DNA of 59,704 bases from Alistipes sp. Lineage in GTDB: Bacteria > Bacteroidota > Bacteroidia > Bacteroidales > Rikenellaceae. The DNA lies in the NCBI GenBank assembly GCA_029060215.1, contig JAIDUK010000038.1:1-59704 (forward strand), written 5' to 3'. Shown here in pieces: positions 25,617-34,191 of the stretch; the stretch's first letter is position 1, and each line of letters begins with the position of its first letter. The notes under the pieces were generated by a model. It did not search any database. It was not told where the DNA came from and saw only the letters and a program-made list of their open reading frames with translations. The position numbers were made by a program, and so were the translations under genes.

Positions 25617-28448
25617 ATGTTCGACCGATTTGAAACGCGCCACATCGGCGTCACCGATGAAAAGGAACTGAACGAAATGCTCCGGACCATAGGAGTGAAG
25701 AGCGTAGACGAACTGATCGGGCAGGTCATCCCGGCCTCGATCCGCCTGAAGAAACCGCTGGCCCTGCCGAAAGGGATGAGCGAATACGAATTCGCGGCCC
25801 ACATCCGCACGCTGGCCGACCGCAACCGCCCGCTGCGCTCGTTCATAGGCATGGGCTACTACCCGACGGCGACCCCGGCGGCGATCGTGCGCAACGTATT
25901 CGAGAACCCGGCGTGGTACACCTCCTACACCCCCTACCAAGCGGAAATCTCGCAAGGCCGTCTGGAAGCGCTGCTGAACTTCCAAACGGCGGTGATCTCG
26001 CTGACGGGCATGGAGATAGGCAACTGCTCGCTGCTGGACGAAGGAACGGCGGCGGCGGAAGCGATGGCGATGATGTTCGCCCTGCGCTCGCGCGAAGCGG
26101 TGAAGGAAGGCCGCAACCAACTCTTCGTAGACCGCAACATATTCCCGCAGACGCTGGACCTGCTGCTGACGCGCAGCGAACCCTTCGGCATCGAACTGAT
26201 CGTGGACGACTACGAAGAATACGAATTCACGGGCCGCGAATTCGGAGCGATCGTACAATACCCTGCGGCCGACGGAGCGGTACGCGACTATGCGGACTTC
26301 GCGGCGGCGGCCCATGCGAAAGGCGCGCTGGTGACGGCCGTGGCGGATCTGCTGGCGCTGGCCCTGCTGAAAGCCCCGGGCGAATGGGGCGCCGACATAG
26401 CGGTGGGCTCGGCCCAGAGACTGGGCCTGCCGATGGGGCTGGGCGGCCCGGGCGCGGGCTACATGACCACGCGCGAAGCCTACAAACGCAACATGCCGGG
26501 CCGCATCATCGGAGTATCGGTGGACCGGCTGGGCAACAAAGCCCTGCGCATGGCACTCCAGATGCGCGAACAACACATCAAACGCGAACGTGCGACGTCG
26601 AACATCTGCACGGCCTCGGCGCTGATGGCCTCGATGGCGGGATTCTACTGCGTATACAACGGACCCGAAGGAATGCGCCGTGCAGCCGAAACGGCACACG
26701 GAGCGGCACTGATCGTGGCCCGCGCGCTGGAAGAAATGGGCTACGGACTGAAGTCGCGGCAATTCTTCGACACGCTGGAAACGGAAGCGGAAGCAGCCGT
26801 CGTACAATCGCTGGCGCTGGAATGCGGCATCAACTTCTACTACCCGTCGGAAGGCACGGTGCGCATGTCGTTCGACGAAGTGACGACGGAAGCGGAAATC
26901 GAAGAAGTAGTGCGCATCTTCGCCGCAGCCAAGGGCAAGAGGGTGAAAGCGGTGAAACCGGCGACGGAAGAGTGCATCCCGATGCAGTTGCGCCGCACGA
27001 GCGCCTATCTGCAAGAACCCGTATTCAACGACTGCCGCTCGGAGAGCGCCCTGATGCGCTACATCAAGAAACTGGAACTGCGCGACATATCGCTGGCCAA
27101 CTCGATGATCTCACTGGGCTCGTGCACGATGAAACTCAACGCTGCGGCGCTGATGCAACCGCTCTCGCTGGCCGGATTCCAAAACATGCACCCGTTCGCC
27201 CCGGCCGACCAGACGGAAGGCTACATGCAGCTGATCCGCGAACTGGAACAAGACTTGGCAACGATCACAGGACTGGCGGCCTGCTCGCTGCAACCCAACT
27301 CGGGCGCGGCGGGCGAATATGCGGGCCTGATGGTGATCCGTGCCTACCACCAAAGCCGCGGCCAAGGCTACCGCAACGTAGTGCTCATACCGGCCTCGGC
27401 CCACGGCACGAACCCGGCGTCGGCGGCGATGGCGGGGATGAAAATAGTGACGGTAGCCTGCGACGCGAACGGCAACATCGATGTGGCCGACCTCGAAACC
27501 CGAGCCAAAGAACACGCCTCGGAACTGTGCGGCCTGATGGTGACCTACCCCTCGACGCACGGAGTATTCGAGAGCCGGATCCGCGAAATAGTAGAAATCG
27601 TCCACGATGCGGGCGGCCAAGTATATATGGACGGCGCGAACATGAACGCGCAAGTGGGCCTGACCAACCCGGGCTACATAGGCGCGGATGTCTGCCACCT
27701 GAACCTGCACAAGACCTTCGCGATGCCCCACGGGGGCGGCGGCCCGGGCGTAGGGCCGATCTGCGTGGCGGAACACCTGCGGGCGTTCCTGCCCTCGCAT
27801 CCGGTGATGCCGACGGGCGGCGAAGAAGGGATCACGGCGGTGGCGTCGGCCCCGTGGGGCTCGGCGCTGCTGCTGCCGATCACCTACGGCTACATCCGGA
27901 TGCTGGGCGGCGAAGGGCTGCGCCGGGCGACGGAGATGGCGATCGTGAACGCGAACTACATGTCGTCGGCGCTGGCCAAAGAATACCGCACCTACTATGC
28001 AGGCGAAACGGGCCGCGTAGGACACGAAATGATCCTTGACCTGACGCACTTCAAGAAAGAATACGGAGTCGACTGCGGAGACATAGCCCACCGCCTGATG
28101 GACTACGGATTCCATGCCCCGACCCTCTCGTTCCCGGTGCACGAGACGCTGATGGTGGAACCGACGGAATCGGAACCCAAGGCGGAGATGGACCGCTTCA
28201 TAGAAGCGCTGGTCCAAATCAAACGCGAATGCGAAGCGGCGGCGGGCCAAGCGGACAACGTAGTGGCGAACGCCCCGCACACGGCCGAAGAACTGGCGGG
28301 CGAATGGGGGCATCCCTACACGCGCGAAGAAGCGGCCTACCCGCTGGCGTGGGTGCGCGAAGCGAAATTCTATCCGCATGTGACCAAGATCGACAACGGC
28401 TACGGCGACCGCAACCTGTGCTGCGTGAACAACGGGAAAACGGAATAA
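25617..28448 (+). CDS. gcvP: Glycine dehydrogenase (decarboxylating), P protein
   Basis: A 943-residue single-chain P protein of the glycine cleavage system; it decarboxylates glycine with PLP and passes the aminomethyl group to the lipoylated H protein. The N-terminal start FDRFETRHIG and SFIGMGYYPT are typical. The PLP lysine is Lys699 in NLHKTFAMPHGGGGPG. Both halves that are separate in gcvPA/gcvPB organisms are fused here, as usual in Bacteroidetes. I prefer ATG at 25617 over the TTG at 25608. The genes for H and T proteins are not adjacent. Confidence 0.97.
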   Translation: MFDRFETRHIGVTDEKELNEMLRTIGVKSVDELIGQVIPASIRLKKPLALPKGMSEYEFAAHIRTLADRNRPLRSFIGMGYYPTATPAAIVRNVFENPAWYTSYTPYQAEISQGRLEALLNFQTAVISLTGMEIGNCSLLDEGTAAAEAMAMMFALRSREAVKEGRNQLFVDRNIFPQTLDLLLTRSEPFGIELIVDDYEEYEFTGREFGAIVQYPAADGAVRDYADFAAAAHAKGALVTAVADLLALALLKAPGEWGADIAVGSAQRLGLPMGLGGPGAGYMTTREAYKRNMPGRIIGVSVDRLGNKALRMALQMREQHIKRERATSNICTASALMASMAGFYCVYNGPEGMRRAAETAHGAALIVARALEEMGYGLKSRQFFDTLETEAEAAVVQSLALECGINFYYPSEGTVRMSFDEVTTEAEIEEVVRIFAAAKGKRVKAVKPATEECIPMQLRRTSAYLQEPVFNDCRSESALMRYIKKLELRDISLANSMISLGSCTMKLNAAALMQPLSLAGFQNMHPFAPADQTEGYMQLIRELEQDLATITGLAACSLQPNSGAAGEYAGLMVIRAYHQSRGQGYRNVVLIPASAHGTNPASAAMAGMKIVTVACDANGNIDVADLETRAKEHASELCGLMVTYPSTHGVFESRIREIVEIVHDAGGQVYMDGANMNAQVGLTNPGYIGADVCHLNLHKTFAMPHGGGGPGVGPICVAEHLRAFLPSHPVMPTGGEEGITAVASAPWGSALLLPITYGYIRMLGGEGLRRATEMAIVNANYMSSALAKEYRTYYAGETGRVGHEMILDLTHFKKEYGVDCGDIAHRLMDYGFHAPTLSFPVHETLMVEPTESEPKAEMDRFIEALVQIKRECEAAAGQADNVVANAPHTAEELAGEWGHPYTREEAAYPLAWVREAKFYPHVTKIDNGYGDRNLCCVNNGKTE

Positions 28449-28450
28449 AT

Positions 28451-28481
28451 TTTGAAAGCGAAGGATTTTGGACTACCTTTG
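28451..28481 (+). promoter_or_regulatory. Promoter of the SlyD-type isomerase gene
   Basis: TTTG (28451-28454), 19-nt spacer, TACCTTTG (28474-28481), a full consensus match that begins three bases after the gcvP stop codon. It favours ATG at 28503 as start. Confidence 0.75.
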
Positions 28482-28502
28482 CAACTCCATAACGAAAAAG
28501 AG

Positions 28503-29069
28503 ATGAAAGCAGAACAAAACAAAATGGTCGGCGTAGACTACAAACTGACCGTCGACGGAGAGATAGCGGACCAGTCGCGTCCGGGGCAGCCGCTCGAATT
28601 CATCTTCGGCACGGGAATGCTGCTGCCGAAATTCGAAGCGGCGATCGAAGGCAAGGAACCGGGCGACAAGGTCTCCTTCACCCTCGAACCCAAGGACGGC
28701 TACGGCGAATTCATAGCCGAAGCGGTGGTCGACCTGCCGAAGAACATATTCATGGTCGACGGCAAGGTGGCGGAAGACATCCTGTTCGAAGGCTCGCAAG
28801 TGCCGATGAGCGATGCCCAAGGCAACCGCATGATGGGCGTAGTGAAGGAAGTGGGCGACGAAACGGTGAAGATGGACTTCAACCACCCGATGGCGGGCAA
28901 GACGCTGAACTTCGAAGTGGAAGTGGTGACGGTGCGCGATGTGACGCCCGAAGACCTGCAAGGCCACTGCTCGTGCGGCTCGTGCGGCGGAGACCATGAC
29001 TGCGGGGGCGAATGCGGCCACGACGACTGCGGCTGCGGCGACCACGACGGCCACTGCAACTGCCACTAA
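28503..29069 (+). CDS. slyD: FKBP-type peptidyl-prolyl isomerase, SlyD-like
   Basis: A 188-residue SlyD-type protein. Residues 6-70 hold the split FKBP domain (VDYKLTVDGEIADQS; FIFGTGMLLPKFEAAIEG), with the IF chaperone insert at about 75-125, and NHPMAGKTLNFEVEV closes the fold. The last 35 residues are extremely rich in His, Cys, Asp and Gly, like the nickel/zinc-binding tail of SlyD. It should isomerise prolyl bonds, chaperone nascent proteins and buffer metals. In-frame TTG codons upstream lie before the promoter's start point and were dismissed. Confidence 0.93.
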   Translation: MKAEQNKMVGVDYKLTVDGEIADQSRPGQPLEFIFGTGMLLPKFEAAIEGKEPGDKVSFTLEPKDGYGEFIAEAVVDLPKNIFMVDGKVAEDILFEGSQVPMSDAQGNRMMGVVKEVGDETVKMDFNHPMAGKTLNFEVEVVTVRDVTPEDLQGHCSCGSCGGDHDCGGECGHDDCGCGDHDGHCNCH

Positions 29070-29102
29070 AGCGAACGCCCGGCGGAGAACCCCGCCCGGA
29101 AG

Positions 29103-29138
29103 AAAAGATGGGAGGAAAAACCTTTCATCTTTTTTTAT
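29103..29138 (+). terminator. Terminator after slyD
   Basis: A 13-bp stem with two G-T pairs (29103-29115 with 29121-29133), AAAAA loop, running into a T-rich tail. Confidence 0.8.
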
Positions 29139-29152
29139 TGACGGCGAATCGC

Positions 29153-29160
29153 TATATTTG
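29153..29160 (+). promoter_or_regulatory. -7 promoter element for the DUF4954 gene
   Basis: TATATTTG matches TAnnTTTG 20 bp before the start codon. No TTTG is seen at the right distance upstream, where the slyD terminator lies. Confidence 0.5.
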
Positions 29161-29179
29161 CACGAATCAAACCGCACGA

Positions 29180-30910
29180 ATGTCCCGACTGAGAAAAATG
29201 ACCGCGGCGGAGATCGCCGAAGCGGAAAAGAACGGCACGACGGCCGAAGAATGGTCGCAGGTGCTGGTGAGCGAAGAATTCGACCCTGCGCAACTGCGGC
29301 AGAGCCGGCTGGAAGGCCGCGTGGAAATCGGCGCGGGCGTGCGGATCGTCCGCTCGCGGGTGGCCAACTACCGGCTGGGCCCGGGCACGCTGGTGGAAGA
29401 TGTGACAGCGCTGGAATGCCGCCGCCGAAGCATGTTCGGCAACGGCGTGAAAGTAGCGACGATGAACGAATGCGGCGGCCGCACGGTGACCGTCTGCGAC
29501 AAACTCTCGGCCCAGACCGCCTATCTGCTGGCGGTCTACCGCCATCGCCCGAAACTGGTGGCGGCGCTGGAGAAGATGATCGGCGAATACGCCGAAACCC
29601 GAGCGTCGGAGATGGGCGAAACGGGCCGCGACTGCCGGATTGCGGGAGCGCGGTTCGTCCGTGAGGTCCGCATGGGCGACGGCGCGGAAATAGAAGGGAG
29701 CTCGATACTGGAAAACGGCACGCTGTGCGACGGAGCCCGCATGGGAATCGACGTCAAAGCCTACGACTTCATAGCGGCGGAAAACGCCCGGGCGGACAAC
29801 GGTACGACGCTGAAACGCTGCTTCATAGGCGAAAGCTGCGTGCTGGACAAGGGATTCACGGCGGCGGAATCGCTGTTCTTTGCCAACTGCCACTGCGAAA
29901 ACGGCGAAGCGGCCTCGATATTTGCAGGCCCCTACACGGTATCGCACCACAAATCGTCGCTGCTCATAGCGGGCATGTTCTCGTTCTTCAACGCAGGCAG
30001 CGGCGCCAACCAAAGCAACCATCTCTTCAAAAGCGGAGCGGTACACCAAGCGGTGCACCTGCGCGGCTGCAAATTTGCGAGCGGCGCCTACATCATGTCG
30101 CCGGCGATCGAAGGAGCCTTCACGATGGTGAAAGGCAGCCACGCCGACCACCACGACACGGCCATCTTCCCCTACTCCTATCTGGTCGAAAAGGAAGGCC
30201 GCTCCTACCTGATGCCGGGAGCCAACCTGACGAGCTACGGCACGGTGCGCGACCTTGAGAAATGGCCTGCGCGCGACCGCCGGACGGTGGAACGCGACGT
30301 GATAGACTTTGCGGAACACAACCCCTGCACGACGGGCGCGATGCTGCGGGCGGTGGACCAACTCCACACCCTGCAAGAACAAGACCCTGCGGCGGCGCAA
30401 TACACCCACGGCAAGACCGTAATCCGCTCCACGGCCCTGCAACGCGGCATCAAACTCTACGACAAAGCGATCGTAGCGGCGCTGGGCGCGATGCTGGACG
30501 GCGGGAACCCCGATCCCCGCTATGACGGGACGGGCCGCTGGCTGGATGCGGCGGGCCAATACATCACCCGGCGCGAGACGGAAGCGATAGCCGACGACAT
30601 CGAAGCAGGCGAACTGCGAACCCTCGAAGAAACGGACAACCGCTTCCGGGTATTCCATGTCCACTATGGCGAATATGCCCGCAGCTGGGCCGAACACATC
30701 TACGGATCGCTGCTGGGCCACGCACCCACGGCCGAAGAAATCGAAGAAGCCATCGAAGCGGGCCGGAACGCCCATGCCGCGATGCGCCGCACGACCGATG
30801 CCGACCGCGACCGCGACTGCTCCCCGGCCTTGGCGGTGAGCTACGGAGCGGACAGCGAAGACGCCGAAGAAATCCTGTCGGACTATCGGGCGGTGCGAGG
30901 GCTGGAATAA
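29180..30910 (+). CDS. DUF4954 family protein (left-handed beta-helix-like)
   Basis: A 576-residue cytoplasmic protein of the DUF4954 family, widespread in Bacteroidetes. It has no signal peptide. Residues about 45-330 carry hexapeptide-like spacing typical of left-handed beta-helix acyl/nucleotidyl transferases (VEIGAGVRI; SSILENGTLCDGARMG; FIGESCVLDKGF), and a conserved His/Asn-rich part near 290-330 (FNAGSGANQSNHLFK; HQAVHLRGCKFASG). The C-terminal 200 residues are helical. A transferase acting on a sugar or nucleotide sugar is plausible, but function is not established. ATG at 29180 is downstream of the promoter element; longer frames upstream are shadows. Confidence 0.85.
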   Translation: MSRLRKMTAAEIAEAEKNGTTAEEWSQVLVSEEFDPAQLRQSRLEGRVEIGAGVRIVRSRVANYRLGPGTLVEDVTALECRRRSMFGNGVKVATMNECGGRTVTVCDKLSAQTAYLLAVYRHRPKLVAALEKMIGEYAETRASEMGETGRDCRIAGARFVREVRMGDGAEIEGSSILENGTLCDGARMGIDVKAYDFIAAENARADNGTTLKRCFIGESCVLDKGFTAAESLFFANCHCENGEAASIFAGPYTVSHHKSSLLIAGMFSFFNAGSGANQSNHLFKSGAVHQAVHLRGCKFASGAYIMSPAIEGAFTMVKGSHADHHDTAIFPYSYLVEKEGRSYLMPGANLTSYGTVRDLEKWPARDRRTVERDVIDFAEHNPCTTGAMLRAVDQLHTLQEQDPAAAQYTHGKTVIRSTALQRGIKLYDKAIVAALGAMLDGGNPDPRYDGTGRWLDAAGQYITRRETEAIADDIEAGELRTLEETDNRFRVFHVHYGEYARSWAEHIYGSLLGHAPTAEEIEEAIEAGRNAHAAMRRTTDADRDRDCSPALAVSYGADSEDAEEILSDYRAVRGLE

Positions 30911-30997
30911 AAGAGGCCGGAACCCGACGCCCCGAACCGAACGCGCCACGAACGGAACGAAAAATGGAAGCATGACGCAAACAAAGGAAAAACGCAT

Positions 30998-31924
30998 ATG
31001 GAAACCGAAAGAATCAAGGTACTGATCATCGGCAGCGGCCCTGCGGGCTACACGGCTGCCATCTACACGTCGCGAGCGAACCTCGGGCCGGTACTCTACG
31101 AAGGCATCGAACCGGGCGGCCAACTGACAACAACGACCGAAGTGGAAAACTTCCCGGGGTATCCGGAAGGAGTAGACGGCAACCGGCTGATGGCCGACCT
31201 GCGCAAACAAGCCGAACGCTTCGGCACCGACATCCGCACGGGCACGATCACAACGGCGGACCTGTCGTCGAGACCGTTCCACATAGTAGTGGACGGCACG
31301 AAAGAAATCGAAGCGGAGAGCCTGATCGTAGCGACGGGAGCGACGGCGAAATACTTGGGACTGCCCTCGGAGACGAAATACCGGGGCCAAGGAGTGAGCG
31401 CCTGCGCGACGTGCGACGGATTCTTCTACCGCAAGAAAGATGTGGCGGTGGTAGGCGGCGGCGACACGGCCTGCGAAGAAGCGACCTACTTGGCCTCGCT
31501 GTGCCGCAAAGTCTACATGGTAGTGCGCAAACCCTATCTGCGAGCGTCGAAAGCGATGCAGGAGAGGGTGTTCAACACCCCCAACATCGAAGTGCTGTTC
31601 GAACACAACACGGCGGAAGTACTGGGCGACGAGATGGGAGTGACGGGAGCCCTGCTGCGCAAGAATGACGGCACGGAGACGAAGATCGACATAGCGGGAT
31701 TCTTCCTTGCGATAGGCCATCACCCGAACACGGAACTATTTGCGGACCAACTGGAACTGGACGCCGAAGGCTATATAAAGGTAGAACCGGGCACGTCGAA
31801 GACCAACGTGGAAGGAGTATTTGCGGCAGGCGACGTGAAAGACCCCCACTACCGCCAAGCGATCACGGCGGCGGGCTCGGGCTGTGTGGCGGCGCTGGAC
31901 TGCGAACGGTTCCTGCTCCGATAG
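30998..31924 (+). CDS. trxB: Thioredoxin-disulfide reductase
   Basis: A 308-residue flavoprotein that reduces thioredoxin with NADPH. The FAD motif GSGPAGYTAA is at residues 12-21, the redox-active CATC at 136-139 (ACATCDGFFY), the NADPH-binding GGGDTACEEA shortly after, and the second FAD contact GVFAAGDVKD near 270. Length is standard. It follows the DUF4954 gene after an 87-bp purine-rich spacer without a recognisable promoter. Confidence 0.97.
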   Translation: METERIKVLIIGSGPAGYTAAIYTSRANLGPVLYEGIEPGGQLTTTTEVENFPGYPEGVDGNRLMADLRKQAERFGTDIRTGTITTADLSSRPFHIVVDGTKEIEAESLIVATGATAKYLGLPSETKYRGQGVSACATCDGFFYRKKDVAVVGGGDTACEEATYLASLCRKVYMVVRKPYLRASKAMQERVFNTPNIEVLFEHNTAEVLGDEMGVTGALLRKNDGTETKIDIAGFFLAIGHHPNTELFADQLELDAEGYIKVEPGTSKTNVEGVFAAGDVKDPHYRQAITAAGSGCVAALDCERFLLR

Positions 31925-31978
31925 GCAATAAACCTGAGGGCAAAAACGTTGCAAGGGAAACAACCGACCTCCAAAAAC

Positions 31979-32401
31979 ATGTTGCAGAAGATTATCGGCA
32001 CGCTCCTGCTGCTTGCGACGACCTCGTGCGCGGCGGAGCTGAAAAACAACTACGTAGGCAGGACCTATCCCGCGACGACGCGAGTAGAAATATTCGTCGA
32101 GTGGACCGACCTGCCGCGGCCCTATGAAACCATGGGCTACATAACGGTCACCGGAATAGGCGCCCTGTTCAGCCGCACGAACACCCCGGCGGAAGCGCAG
32201 AAACGCATCGAAGAAATAGCCCGCCAAAACGGAGCCGACGCCATAGTGATAGGCCCGGCCGCGAGAAAACCGTGGGCCGTGCCCCTCCCGCCCCAACCCG
32301 TTGCGGTCGCAGGAGACGGCACGACCGTCGCGGCAGCACCCGATCCGGAAAGCAATACGCGGCTGGACGCGGCGTTCATCAAATACAAAACGGATCTTTG
32401 A
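31979..32401 (+). CDS. Small hypothetical lipoprotein
   Basis: A 140-residue protein with a signal peptide and lipobox Cys17 (ATTSC). The mature part has a YITVTGIGALF strand, a helix EAQKRIEEIARQNGADAIVIGP that resembles the YbjQ/DUF4156-type fold where a helix precedes a GADAI strand, and a Pro/Ala-rich end. I cannot name a function. ATG at 31979 is chosen over an in-frame TTG at 31949. Its stop codon overlaps the probable TTG start of rnz, so the two are translationally linked. Confidence 0.75.
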   Translation: MLQKIIGTLLLLATTSCAAELKNNYVGRTYPATTRVEIFVEWTDLPRPYETMGYITVTGIGALFSRTNTPAEAQKRIEEIARQNGADAIVIGPAARKPWAVPLPPQPVAVAGDGTTVAAAPDPESNTRLDAAFIKYKTDL

Positions 32402-33363
32402 GCTTCGCCGTTACGATACTGGGCTCGTCGTCGGCCAAGCCGACAGCCGACCGCCACCCGTCGGCTCAGGTGGTGAACGTCCACGAACAACACTATCTGG
32501 TGGATGCGGGCGAAGGAGTGCAGCAACAGATGATCCGGGCGGGCATCAACCCGCTGAAACTCCGGGCCGTATTCATCTCGCACCTGCATGGCGACCATGT
32601 ATACGGCCTGTTTCCGCTGATCTCGACGCTGGGGCTCTACGGCCGCCGCACGCCGCTGCCGGTCTATGCCCCGGCCCCGCTGGGAGAGATGCTGGAAGCC
32701 CACATGCGCTACTTCGACACCGACCTGCCCTACGAAGTGGAATGGCACGAAGTACGGACGACAGAGCACGCGCTGCTGCTGGGAAACCGGACGCTGGAAG
32801 TGTGGAGCGTCCCGCTGAGGCACCGGATACCGACGGCGGGATTCCTGTTCCGGGAGAAAAAACCGCCGCTGAATGCGGACAAATTCAAGATAACGAAATA
32901 CGGACTGACGATCGCCCAGATAGCCGCAGCGAAACGCGGGGAAGACGTACTGCTCGACACGGGCGAGGTGCTGCCCAACGACGAAGTGGCCTACGAACCC
33001 TACGCCCCGAGGTCGTACGCCTATCTGTCGGACACGGCCTACTCGGCCAAGGCGGCGGAACTGGTGCGGGGCGCCGACCTGCTCTACCACGAAGCGACCT
33101 ACGCGGCGGCGGAACGCAAGACGGCCCGGCAAAGGGGCCACTCGACGACGGAAGAAGCGGCGAAAGCGGCTCTGCGAGCGGGAGCGAAACGGCTGATAAT
33201 CGGCCACTACTCGTCGCGCTACAAAGACGAACGGGTGCTGGTGGAAGAAGCCCGGACGCTTTTCCCGGAGACATACCCGGCCACGGAAAGAAGCACGTTC
33301 ACGATAGAAAAACAACGCCCGGAAAAGACGAACCGGAACGCACCGACGAAAACGGAACGATAA
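32398..33363 (+). CDS. rnz: Ribonuclease Z (tRNA 3'-processing endonuclease)
   Basis: A 321-residue metallo-beta-lactamase-fold nuclease that removes 3' trailers from tRNA precursors. The zinc motif SHLHGDH is at residues 61-67 (His62, His64, Asp66, His67); LSDTAY and HEATY follow, and the late GHYSSRY supplies the last ligand region. There is no ATG or GTG at the N-terminus: the homologous part starts directly at SFAVTILGSSSAKP. TTG at 32398, overlapping the previous stop codon (TTGA), is the best start. The last 20 residues are a basic, charged tail with no counterpart I recall. Confidence 0.92.
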   Translation: MSFAVTILGSSSAKPTADRHPSAQVVNVHEQHYLVDAGEGVQQQMIRAGINPLKLRAVFISHLHGDHVYGLFPLISTLGLYGRRTPLPVYAPAPLGEMLEAHMRYFDTDLPYEVEWHEVRTTEHALLLGNRTLEVWSVPLRHRIPTAGFLFREKKPPLNADKFKITKYGLTIAQIAAAKRGEDVLLDTGEVLPNDEVAYEPYAPRSYAYLSDTAYSAKAAELVRGADLLYHEATYAAAERKTARQRGHSTTEEAAKAALRAGAKRLIIGHYSSRYKDERVLVEEARTLFPETYPATERSTFTIEKQRPEKTNRNAPTKTER

Positions 33364-33382
33364 ACACACACCCTCGAAAAAA

Positions 33383-34126
33383 ATGACGAAAGCCGAAATA
33401 CAACTTGTCCGCGCGCTGGCCGACAAACGGGGCCGCACGGAACACGGCCTGTTCGTAGCCGAAGGCGAGAAACTGATCGGCGAACTGCGGGTCTCGCACC
33501 TGCGCGTACGCAAGATATTCGCGCTGGAAGGGGTTTTCGAGGGGCCGGAAACGGAGACGGTGACGCCGCGCGACATGGAACGGCTGTCGCTGCTGAAGAC
33601 GGCCAACAACTCGCTGGCGCTGGTGGAGATACCCCGCTACGACATCGCAACGGCCCGACCGGACGAACGGCTGACGCTGGCGCTGGACGAAGTACAGAAC
33701 CCGGGGAACATGGGCACGATCATCCGGCTGGCCGACTGGTTCGGGATAAGCGACATCGTTTGCTCGGAAGGATCGGCCGACTGCTACAATCCGAAGGTGG
33801 TGCAAGCGACGATGGGAGCCATCCTGCGGGTGAGGGTGCACTACACCGACCTGCCGCGATTCCTGAGCAGCGCCGCGCAACGAGGGATTCCCGTCTACGG
33901 CACGTTCCTCGAAGGCGAAAACCTCTACGAAACCGCCCTGACGCCGACGGGAATCGTCGTGATGGGCAACGAAGGCCGCGGAGTGGGAGAAGCGACGGCC
34001 CGCACGGTGACGCGGAAACTGCTCATCCCACCCTACCCTGCCGACCGCCGGGGATCGGAATCGCTGAACGTAGCGATGGCGACGGGGATCGTCTGTGCGG
34101 AATTCAGACGCAGGAGCACGAAATAA
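33383..34126 (+). CDS. TrmH/SpoU-family RNA 2'-O-methyltransferase
   Basis: A 247-residue SPOUT methyltransferase. An N-terminal substrate-binding domain (residues 1-75, with HGLFVAEGEKLIGEL) precedes the knotted catalytic domain with the three SpoU motifs: NPGNMGTIIRLADWFG near 110-125, VMGNEGRGV near 195 and SESLNVAMATGIV near 225. It should methylate a ribose in rRNA or tRNA using S-adenosylmethionine; the exact target is not visible. It begins 19 bp after rnz, fitting an RNA-maturation pair. Confidence 0.92.
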   Translation: MTKAEIQLVRALADKRGRTEHGLFVAEGEKLIGELRVSHLRVRKIFALEGVFEGPETETVTPRDMERLSLLKTANNSLALVEIPRYDIATARPDERLTLALDEVQNPGNMGTIIRLADWFGISDIVCSEGSADCYNPKVVQATMGAILRVRVHYTDLPRFLSSAAQRGIPVYGTFLEGENLYETALTPTGIVVMGNEGRGVGEATARTVTRKLLIPPYPADRRGSESLNVAMATGIVCAEFRRRSTK

Positions 34127-34140
34127 AATAGGCCGATATA

Positions 34141-34172
34141 TTTGGCAATCCGCATCCTACGCACTATTTTTG
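34141..34172 (+). promoter_or_regulatory. Promoter of pdxA
   Basis: TTTG (34141-34144), 20-nt spacer, TATTTTTG (34165-34172): full consensus, 19 bp upstream of the pdxA start codon. Confidence 0.75.
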
Positions 34173-34191
34173 TAATAGAAAAACGAACGAC

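Noticed and set aside
29135..31723. An 862-codon minus-strand frame over DUF4954 and trxB
   Set aside because: Spans two real genes and their spacer on the other strand; shadow.
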